Shown: positions 32,018 to 38,700 of the stretch, piece after piece
Position numbering within the stretch: position 1 is the stretch's first letter
Layout of the letters: each line of letters starts with the position of its first letter
Assembly: GCA_015068155.1 (NCBI GenBank)
Contig: SVLC01000015.1
Location: forward strand, 1-41,504
Length of the DNA stretch: 41,504 bases
From: Oscillospiraceae bacterium
Lineage (GTDB): Bacteria; Bacillota; Clostridia; Oscillospirales; Oscillospiraceae
Reading direction: 5' to 3'
Notes under the pieces: generated by a model
Seen by the model: only the letters and a program-made list of their open reading frames with translations
The model's database searches: none
What the model was told of the DNA's origin: nothing
Translations under genes and position numbers: made by a program

Positions 32018-33450
32018 TGGTAGGATACATTTTTCTGGGGCTGGTTGCAGTATTTTTGGCTGTGATCCTGGTGCGGGCCATGCTGTTCCGTCCTAAAAAG
32101 CAGCCGGAAGTCAAGCCCGAGCCCGTTGTCTTTGACGGCGACAAAGCGGTGGATTCCCTGGCCCAGTTGGTCCGGTGCAAAACCGTCTCCTATTCCGACC
32201 CTGCGTTGGAGGATGATGCGGAATTTGAAAAGCTGGTGGCATTGCTGCCCCGGCTGTATCCCAAGGTGTTCGAGATCTGCGAATTCCAGCGGCTGCCCGG
32301 CCGGGCGCTGCTGCTGCGTTGGCCCGGTAAACGGGACGATGCCCCTTCGGTGATGATGGCCCACTATGATGTGGTGCCGGTCAACGAAGAAAGCTGGCAA
32401 AAGCCCCCCTTCGCCGGTATTATCGAAGACGGCGTACTGTGGGGCCGCGGCACTTTGGACACCAAGGGTACACTAAACGGCGCCCTTTCCGCTGCCGACG
32501 CGCTGATCCGTCAGGATTTCCAGCCGGAAAACGATCTGTACTTTGCCTTCTCCGGCGGCGAGGAGATCAACGGTCCCGGTGCGGACAACATCGTGCAGTA
32601 TTTTATAGATAACAAGATCACCCCCGCCCTGGTATTGGACGAGGGTGGCGCGGTGGTGGAAAATGTATTTCCCGGTGTGAAGCAGCCCTGCGGCCTCATC
32701 GGCATTGGCGAAAAGGGCCTGCTGAACGCCCAGTTCCGCACGCTGTCCACCGGCGGCCACGCATCTTCCCCCAAGCCCCATACGCCGGTTGGCATCCTTT
32801 CCAGGGCATGTACCCGGGTTGAGGGCAAGCCCTTCAAAATGCACATCACCAAGCCGGCAGCAGAGATGTTTGACACGCTGGGCCGCCACTCCACCTTCCT
32901 TTACCGGCTGATCTTCGCCAATCTGTGGTGCTTCGGCTGGGTACTGGATGTGCTGGGAAGAACCTCCGGCGGTGAAATGAACGCTCTGCTGCGCACCACC
33001 GTGGCCTTTACCCAGATGGAAGGCAGCTCCGCCCGGAATGTAATTCCGCCGGAAGCCAAAATGGTGGCCAACATGCGGCTGAATCCCGATGACAGCGTAG
33101 CTTCTGCCCTGGCCTATCTAAAGCAGACCGTGAAGGATGACGCCGTAGAGATCACCGCCTTGGAGCATTTTGAGCCCAGCCGCATTTCCCAAACCGATTG
33201 TGACGCCTGGGACAAGGTGGCCTCTACCGTAGCGGAAACCTGGCCCGGCTGTCTGGTCTCGCCCTACCTGATGGTGCAATGCTCCGACTCCAGGCACTAT
33301 GGCCGGATCTCCGATAAGGTATACCGCTTCTGCGCCATGGCGCTGTCCGGCGAGGAACGGGCCACCATCCACGGCCACAATGAGCGCATCCCCGTTGCTA
33401 CCATCCACAAAACCGTGGAATTCTATATCCGCTTACTGCAAAAGTGCTGA
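32017..33450 (+). CDS. Membrane-anchored M20 family metallopeptidase
   Basis: 477 residues. An N-terminal helix (3-25) anchors it, then an M20 zinc peptidase domain. Metal and catalytic residues visible: His116 and Asp118 (AHYDVVP), Asp148 (GRGTLDTKG), Glu182/Glu183 (SGGEE), Asp208, and His in a C-terminal IHGHNERIP. A dimerisation lid domain sits at about 230-370. The closest pattern is the PM20D1/carboxypeptidase S branch, which cleaves or forms N-acyl amino acids or removes terminal residues. Whether the catalytic domain is inside or outside is not certain from sequence. Last gene of the three-gene unit. Confidence 0.88.
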   Translation: MVGYIFLGLVAVFLAVILVRAMLFRPKKQPEVKPEPVVFDGDKAVDSLAQLVRCKTVSYSDPALEDDAEFEKLVALLPRLYPKVFEICEFQRLPGRALLLRWPGKRDDAPSVMMAHYDVVPVNEESWQKPPFAGIIEDGVLWGRGTLDTKGTLNGALSAADALIRQDFQPENDLYFAFSGGEEINGPGADNIVQYFIDNKITPALVLDEGGAVVENVFPGVKQPCGLIGIGEKGLLNAQFRTLSTGGHASSPKPHTPVGILSRACTRVEGKPFKMHITKPAAEMFDTLGRHSTFLYRLIFANLWCFGWVLDVLGRTSGGEMNALLRTTVAFTQMEGSSARNVIPPEAKMVANMRLNPDDSVASALAYLKQTVKDDAVEITALEHFEPSRISQTDCDAWDKVASTVAETWPGCLVSPYLMVQCSDSRHYGRISDKVYRFCAMALSGEERATIHGHNERIPVATIHKTVEFYIRLLQKC

Positions 33451-33456
33451 TTTTTC

Positions 33457-33487
33457 ATCCCCCGGCTTCAAAACCGGGGGATATTCT
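33457..33487 (+). terminator. Intrinsic terminator after the M20 gene
   Basis: A 9-bp stem (33457-33465 with 33474-33482), loop of 8 nt, then ATTCTT. Confidence 0.82.
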
Positions 33488-33497
33488 TATATACTGC

Positions 33498-33526
33498 TTG
33501 CATTTTGTCATTTTTTGTGGTAGTAT
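33498..33526 (+). promoter_or_regulatory. Promoter (TTGCAT type) for the NahK-like gene
   Basis: TTGCAT (33498-33503), 17 bp, TAGTAT (33521-33526). Confidence 0.75.
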
Positions 33527-33568
33527 GTTAAAAGTGATTTTATGACTTTTTATGAGGAGAATCCCCGT

Positions 33569-34636
33569 ATGCACATTCAAACCGCTGCCCATGCCTTTCA
33601 AACCAACGGCAACGCCACCCATTGGCAGGAATTTGGCCAGGGTCACATCAACCAAACCTTGAAAGTTACCACCGACACCGGTGCGGAATATATTTTACAG
33701 CGCATCAATCAGTACGTATTTCACAATCCTACGCAGCTCATGGAAAATGCCTGCGCCATTACCGATTTCCTGCGTTCCAAGGATCCCGATCCCCGTCATA
33801 CCCTCCACTTTATCCCCGCCAAGAACGGTATGGGATATTTCCGGGACGGCAACGGCGAATTTTGGCGGATGTACGAGTTTGTAGACGGTCTTTCCCTGGA
33901 TGTTCCTGAATCCGAAGAGGATCTGTACCAAAGCGCATTGGCTTTCGGCCGTTTCCAAATGCTGCTGTCCGACTTTCCTGCGGAGTCTTTATACGATACC
34001 ATTCCCAATTTCCACAACACGGAAGACCGCTTCCGTCTGTTGCGGGCATCCGTAGAAAAAGATGCCTGCGGCCGTTTGAAAAATGTGGCGCCGGAATTGG
34101 AGTATCTGCTGAACCACGAAGAATTGGCCTGTACCCTGCAGCGTATGCGGGAAAGCGGCCTGCTTCCTCTGCGGGTGACCCACAACGACACCAAGCTGAA
34201 CAATGTTCTGCTGGACTGCAATACCCGCAAGCCGCTGTGTGTGCTGGACCTGGACACCGTTATGCCCGGCCTCAGCCTTTATGATTTCGGTGACTCCATC
34301 CGTTTCGGCGCCTCCGTCGGCGGTGAAGCGGGCCAGGACACCTATCTGGATCTGCATCTTTTCCGGATTTACACCGAGGGTTTCCTCTCCGCCGCCACGA
34401 ATCTGACGGAAAAGGAGATTGAGATGCTGCCCCTGAGCACCTTTGTTATCACCCTGGAGCTGGCAACCCGGTTCCTGAAGGACTATCTGGACGGTGATCT
34501 GTACTTCAAAACCGTCCATCCCGAGCAGAATCTGGAACGCGCCCGCACACAGATCAAGCTGGCGGCGGATATGCTGGCAAAGCAAGCGGATATGGCAAAG
34601 ATCGTTTCCGAGATCCGCTGCGCCGCAATCAAATAA
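33569..34636 (+). CDS. Phosphotransferase-family kinase, N-acetylhexosamine 1-kinase-like
   Basis: 355 residues, APH/ChoK kinase fold. An N-lobe with FGQGHINQTLKV and EYILQRINQYVF matches NahK-type kinases. The catalytic loop is VTHNDTKLNNVLLD (His205, Asp207) and the metal-binding Asp lies in LDLDTVMPGLSLYDFGD (Asp229). These motifs strongly resemble N-acetylhexosamine kinases of the lacto-N-biose/galacto-N-biose pathway, though no sugar phosphorylase or epimerase is nearby. ATG at 33569 follows GGAGAA; the 9 codons upstream start with an ATG near the transcription start. Monocistronic. Sugar specificity is inferred. Confidence 0.82.
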   Translation: MHIQTAAHAFQTNGNATHWQEFGQGHINQTLKVTTDTGAEYILQRINQYVFHNPTQLMENACAITDFLRSKDPDPRHTLHFIPAKNGMGYFRDGNGEFWRMYEFVDGLSLDVPESEEDLYQSALAFGRFQMLLSDFPAESLYDTIPNFHNTEDRFRLLRASVEKDACGRLKNVAPELEYLLNHEELACTLQRMRESGLLPLRVTHNDTKLNNVLLDCNTRKPLCVLDLDTVMPGLSLYDFGDSIRFGASVGGEAGQDTYLDLHLFRIYTEGFLSAATNLTEKEIEMLPLSTFVITLELATRFLKDYLDGDLYFKTVHPEQNLERARTQIKLAADMLAKQADMAKIVSEIRCAAIK

Positions 34637-34638
34637 CA

Positions 34639-34670
34639 AACTCGGCACCCGCAGGTGCCGAGTTATTCTT
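34639..34670. terminator. Intrinsic terminator, probably bidirectional
   Basis: An 11-bp perfect stem (34639-34649 with 34654-34664), loop of 4 nt, then ATTCTT, between convergent genes. Confidence 0.88.
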
Positions 34671-35166
34671 ATTGTGTGATTTTTTCCTCGAGCATAATAT
34701 GCGCATGGTCTATGCCGCAGCCTTCACCTTCCCCATTGGGCGGATCGATGTCCACAACGGCTTCCACGCAGAGCCAAATTTCCTCGTTATACGCGGCAAC
34801 ATAGAAATGATACTCCACATCATAGGATTCCATTTGGTGATTCAGCTTCGTTTCCGCTGCTGCCAGCAACCCAATATCGATCCTGTCCAAATCGCCCAGC
34901 GCATATTCTGCATAGAGGATCCGGATCCTTTCGCCGGATGCCGGCAGGACGAGATAATACTCCCCTGCTTCCTCTGCCAGATAGTCCGAAAGTTTCTTTT
35001 CCACCATTGGCGCAGTGGTTGGCTGCGTAGTGGGTCGTGTGGCAGGTTGCGTAGTTGATGGGAACGGGTGCTTTGTGGCTGTTTGTGAAGCAAGCTGATA
35101 TTCGCCACAGGCAGTCATGGCAAACAATACCGTCAGGATGAACAGAAATACTATTGCTCTTTTCAT
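34669..35166 (-). CDS. Lipoprotein of unknown function
   Basis: 165 residues. MKRAIVFLFILTVLFAMTAC is a lipoprotein signal with lipobox MTAC (Cys20). A Thr/Pro/Gln-rich linker (about 33-55) then joins a folded domain of about 110 residues, acidic, with AEYALGDLDRIDIGLLAAAE. AAAGGAG precedes the ATG at 35166; the 23 extra codons upstream would bury the signal peptide. It is 65 bp downstream of mtnN on the same strand, so it may be on the same transcript. No family recognised. Confidence 0.75.
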   Translation of the reverse strand: MKRAIVFLFILTVLFAMTACGEYQLASQTATKHPFPSTTQPATRPTTQPTTAPMVEKKLSDYLAEEAGEYYLVLPASGERIRILYAEYALGDLDRIDIGLLAAAETKLNHQMESYDVEYHFYVAAYNEEIWLCVEAVVDIDPPNGEGEGCGIDHAHIMLEEKITQ

Positions 35167-35231
35167 AGAAAAGCTCCTTTCGTCATTTTCATTTTTCCAT
35201 GAACTCTGCAGCGAATGCCTCCTACGGCAAA

Positions 35232-35927
35232 TCAAAGCAGCGCCTTTGCCAAGCGGCAGGTAACATTGGCGCAGCGCTGGGCCGCAATCGCCTCAAATGT
35301 GGGATAATCCATCTGCGCAGAATCATCCGCCTTGTCGGAAATAGCCCGGATGATCACAAAGGGTACGCCGTTGCGATAGGCGGTATGGGCAATGGACGCG
35401 CCTTCCATTTCCGCGCATACCGCGCCGGTATCGGCAATGATCCTATCCTTTTGCTCCTTGGCGCAAATAAACTGGTCGCCGCTGGCTACCCGGCCGATCC
35501 GGGTATGACCGGGATTTTCCCCTTCGGCAGCAGCGTAAGCGGCGTTCATCAGCTTTTCATCTGCCGGGAAAGCGATGACATCCAGCCCCGGCACCTGGCC
35601 AATGGGTCGACCCCAGAAACGCAGGTCGAAATCGTGATGGATGGCATCCCGGCTGATCACCAGATCCGCAATATCCAGATCCGTGCACAGCGATCCGGCG
35701 ATGCCGGTGTTGACAATGGCTGTAACATCAAAGCAGTCCACCAGAATCTGTGTACACATAGCGGCGTTGATCTTGCCAATGCCGCACTGCACCACCACTA
35801 CCGGCAGATTTTCCAATGTACCCGCATAGTATTCCATGCCGGCGCGGACGGTTACGGTAACATTCTCCATTTTTGCTTTCAGCGCAGCCACTTCCACATC
35901 CATGGCGCCAATGATTCCAAGCTTCAT
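35232..35927 (-). CDS. mtnN: 5'-methylthioadenosine/S-adenosylhomocysteine nucleosidase
   Basis: 231 residues, cytoplasmic. It removes adenine from SAH (and MTA), giving S-ribosylhomocysteine for LuxS. Family motifs: IGAMDVEV (catalytic Glu12), VNTGIAGSL, EMEGASIAH (substrate-binding Glu and Met) and ISDKADD (catalytic Asp). The ATG follows a GGAGAA site 10 bp after the luxS stop. Together with luxS it completes SAH detoxification and AI-2 precursor production. Confidence 0.95.
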   Translation of the reverse strand: MKLGIIGAMDVEVAALKAKMENVTVTVRAGMEYYAGTLENLPVVVVQCGIGKINAAMCTQILVDCFDVTAIVNTGIAGSLCTDLDIADLVISRDAIHHDFDLRFWGRPIGQVPGLDVIAFPADEKLMNAAYAAAEGENPGHTRIGRVASGDQFICAKEQKDRIIADTGAVCAEMEGASIAHTAYRNGVPFVIIRAISDKADDSAQMDYPTFEAIAAQRCANVTCRLAKALL

Positions 35928-35937
35928 ATTGTTCTCC

Positions 35938-36414
35938 TTACGCCGGGTAGACCAGGCGGTCTTCCGTAATATTTTCCAGCAAAGCTGTATATTTTGCGCC
36001 CCAGTAATTGGCCATAGGCAGATTCATGTCCAGATAATTGCCGCAATCCTTAGCCGAAGCGCCGGGCACTTCCCCGCGGAAATCCCGGATGAACCGGAAG
36101 CAATCCGTTACCAGCGGCAGCACATCCCGACTGGACAGATCCCCCGCCAACAGCAGATAAAAGCCTGTACGGCAGCCCATGGGGCCAAAATACAGCATTT
36201 TTTCTTTCCACTGGGGCTCGTTACGCAAATACGTCGCCGCCAAATGCTCCATGGTGTGCATTTCCGCGGTATTCATCACCGGTTCCTCGTTGGGAGAAGT
36301 CAGCCGCAGATCAAAGGTAGTCACGGTTTCGCTGCCAACCTTGTCCTTCCGGGAGACATACACACCCGGCTGGAGCTTGATATGGTCAATGGTAAAGCTT
36401 GTAATTTTTTCCAT
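35938..36414 (-). CDS. luxS: S-ribosylhomocysteine lyase LuxS
   Basis: 158 residues, metal-dependent. Converts S-ribosylhomocysteine to homocysteine and DPD, the AI-2 precursor. Metal ligands are His53 and His57 (HTMEH) and Cys124 (AKDCGNY); Cys81 (GCRTGF) is the catalytic cysteine. AAGGGGA precedes the ATG. It starts 11 bp after the LURP-one stop and ends 10 bp before mtnN, so the three genes form one operon. Confidence 0.96.
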   Translation of the reverse strand: MEKITSFTIDHIKLQPGVYVSRKDKVGSETVTTFDLRLTSPNEEPVMNTAEMHTMEHLAATYLRNEPQWKEKMLYFGPMGCRTGFYLLLAGDLSSRDVLPLVTDCFRFIRDFRGEVPGASAKDCGNYLDMNLPMANYWGAKYTALLENITEDRLVYPA

Positions 36415-36425
36415 AAGTAATCCCC

Positions 36426-36899
36426 TTATTTATTATCACAATTTGCGGCGTCAATGGCCAGCACCAGCAGCAAACCCGGCAATTCATTGGCAGGATCTTG
36501 ATATTCCAGCACATATGTATCGCCCCAGCTAAAAAGCTGCTTGGAAATCGACATAACCGTCATATCCCCCTGCATGACCCGATAATCCCATCCAAAGAAA
36601 TCACCCTCGCAGGTCCAGCCCCGAAAATCCACATCATAGGTGGGAGCAAAAAAGGTAAACCGTTTTTTGATCACGCCGACCTTCTGCCCATTCATCACAA
36701 TATCAAAGCCCGGCGTAAAGGCAAAAAAATGCTGATGAATGGAGCCAGCCTCTTTTTCCGTGGCTTTTTCGAATATGTGAAGCTGATGGCCTATGGAAAA
36801 CAACTGCGGCCGCACCACATAACGGGCGATTCCATTTTCGTCATATACATCGTAGGTATCGCCCCAGGAAAAGACCCGCTGGCGAATGCAAAGCTTCAT
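36426..36899 (-). CDS. LURP-one-related (tubby-like) family protein
   Basis: 157 residues, soluble. The repeated aromatic pattern RQRVFSWGDTYDVYDENG and SKQLFSWGDTYVLEYQD at both ends, with VGVIKKRFTFFAPTYDVDF between, is typical of LURP-one-related beta-barrel proteins. The role of bacterial members is not settled. The ATG at 36899 follows GGGAGG; an extension upstream lies in the promoter. It is the first gene of the luxS-mtnN operon. Confidence 0.85.
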   Translation of the reverse strand: MKLCIRQRVFSWGDTYDVYDENGIARYVVRPQLFSIGHQLHIFEKATEKEAGSIHQHFFAFTPGFDIVMNGQKVGVIKKRFTFFAPTYDVDFRGWTCEGDFFGWDYRVMQGDMTVMSISKQLFSWGDTYVLEYQDPANELPGLLLVLAIDAANCDNK

Positions 36900-36921
36900 A
36901 TCTGTCGCCTCCCTTTCTTTT

Positions 36922-36950
36922 ATCATAACCCAAAAAGTCGGGAAATGCAA
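36922..36950 (-). promoter_or_regulatory. Promoter (TTGCAT type) for the LURP-one/luxS/mtnN operon
   Basis: On the minus strand TTGCAT (36945-36950), 17 bp, TATGAT (36922-36927). Confidence 0.75.
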
Positions 36951-37022
36951 GCAAAATACCGAAACCGCGACCCCTAACAGACATTTTTTATATACAAATG
37001 TGCCCTATCCGCAAATTCTTTC

Positions 37023-37051
37023 TTGCATTTCGACAATTTTCCCGTTATAAT
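37023..37051 (+). promoter_or_regulatory. Promoter (TTGCAT type) for the deacetylase-like gene
   Basis: TTGCAT (37023-37028), 17 bp, TATAAT (37046-37051). Confidence 0.82.
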
Positions 37052-37086
37052 GACAGTAACTATCCCTCGAAAGGCAGGTACGGATC

Positions 37087-38544
37087 ATGGAAGTACAGAC
37101 CAACGAACCCATCCGCACGCCCCCCCGCCGCAGACGGCGCAGCAAATTACAGATCTTCAAGGAGGCCTATTTGCCCACCATCATTCTGGCCGTGACTGCC
37201 GTGATGGTGCTCGTGTTTATCATCGGCGGTGTAACCCGCAGCAAGCAGCCCGACGGCCCCAATTTAGAGGGCACCGGCAGCACCCCGCATCAGACTACCA
37301 ATCAAACGGATCCCAAACCCACCAACAGCCCTACGGATCCCACTACGCCCCCCACCGATCCCGTCGGCGATCCTGCGCTGGCGCAGGAAGCTGCCGATCT
37401 GCTGCGGCAGGCTGCCCAACTGGCAGCGGATTATGATTACGCCGGCGCTGTGGCTAAGCTGGAGACCTTCTCCGGCATCCAGGAAGACTTTCCCGAGCTG
37501 GGCCAGGCCATCGCCCAATATACCGCCGCTGACCAGGCCATGGTATCTTGGAGCGCCGCAGAGGTTTACGATCTTTCCTTCCATGTATTGATCGCCGATC
37601 CGCAGCGGGCTTTTTCCGACGCCATTTACAGTTCTTCCTACAAGAAGAATTTTATCACCGTCACGGAATTCAACAATATTCTCGACGCGCTGTACGCAGG
37701 CGGCTATATTCTGGTGGACCTGGATGATTTTTATGCCCTGGAGTACAACTCCACCTCCGGTACCAACATTTATGTAGAAAAGCAGCTGCGGCTGCCTGCC
37801 GGCAAAAAGCCGGTGATGCTCACCGAGATCAGCGCCAGTTACTATGCCTACATGCAAAACGGCGACCGGGATGGTCTGGCCGACGGTTTTGCCAATCGGC
37901 TTGGCTTTGACGGTGAGAAATTCTACAACGAACTGATCAATGTGGACGGCTCCGTTTCCACCGGTTCTTATGACATGGTTCCTTTGCTGGAAGATTTCAT
38001 CGCCGCGCATCCCGATTTTTCCTACCGGGGTGCCCGGGCTGTGGTATCCTTTGCCGGTTATGACCGGATTTTAGGCTACCGGATTAACGACAATACCCTG
38101 AGCGCTGACGCGCTGCAGGCGGAACGGGATGGGCTGAAAGCCACCATCGACGCGCTGAAAGCCGCTGGCTACAAAATCGGCTGCTACAGCTACAACAATG
38201 TCAGCTATACCAATATGTCCGCAGAAGACATCCAGAACGATGTCAAGAAGTGGACCGAGAAGGTTGTTCCCTGGATCGGTGAAGTGGACATCCTGGTATT
38301 TGCCAAAGAAGGCGATATCAGCGACGAAGCACCCTACACCGGCAGCAGCAAGTTTAATGTGCTTTACAATGCCGGTTTCCGCTTCTTCCTGGGTTCCGGC
38401 AATCAGCCCTGGAGTCAGGTGGCTGACCGCTATGTCCGTCACAATCGGCTGATGATCACCGGTTCCTATCTGCTGAGCAAGCCGGATATCTACGAAGAAC
38501 TGTTCGACGTGGCATCCATTCTGGACAGTGCCAGAACCGCATAA
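37087..38544 (+). CDS. Membrane-anchored polysaccharide-deacetylase-like protein
   Basis: 485 residues. A short basic N-terminal tail (PPRRRRRSK) and one helix (about 31-52) give a type II anchor. A Thr/Pro/Asp-rich linker (about 60-95) spans the wall, a short helical segment follows (95-160), then a large domain from about 165. HVLIADPQRAFSD, the NFITVTEFNNILDALYAGGYILVDLDDFY segment and LPAGKKPVMLTEISASYYAY resemble the NodB-like deacetylase fold as found in Oscillospiraceae. The usual metal motif (D-D then H-x3-H) is not visible, so it may be catalytically inactive or altered. Monocistronic. Confidence 0.7.
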   Translation: MEVQTNEPIRTPPRRRRRSKLQIFKEAYLPTIILAVTAVMVLVFIIGGVTRSKQPDGPNLEGTGSTPHQTTNQTDPKPTNSPTDPTTPPTDPVGDPALAQEAADLLRQAAQLAADYDYAGAVAKLETFSGIQEDFPELGQAIAQYTAADQAMVSWSAAEVYDLSFHVLIADPQRAFSDAIYSSSYKKNFITVTEFNNILDALYAGGYILVDLDDFYALEYNSTSGTNIYVEKQLRLPAGKKPVMLTEISASYYAYMQNGDRDGLADGFANRLGFDGEKFYNELINVDGSVSTGSYDMVPLLEDFIAAHPDFSYRGARAVVSFAGYDRILGYRINDNTLSADALQAERDGLKATIDALKAAGYKIGCYSYNNVSYTNMSAEDIQNDVKKWTEKVVPWIGEVDILVFAKEGDISDEAPYTGSSKFNVLYNAGFRFFLGSGNQPWSQVADRYVRHNRLMITGSYLLSKPDIYEELFDVASILDSARTA

Positions 38545-38555
38545 CTTTTGCGATA

Positions 38556-38586
38556 TGCGCCGGGGGCTGTCCCCGGCGCATTTTCT
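38556..38586 (+). terminator. Intrinsic terminator
   Basis: A 10-bp perfect stem (38556-38565 with 38571-38580), loop GCTGT, then TTTTCT. The AT-rich 110 bp between it and the ABC gene holds no promoter I can assign with confidence. Confidence 0.9.
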
Positions 38587-38700
38587 CGCGACCGGGTGTA
38601 TAGGAAAGGTTAATATTGGTAAAAATTTTTTCAATCGTTCATTAGATATTCATAACAAGCCAATAAAATGGAGCTTATAACATTGTAAAGGGGTCTTTAT

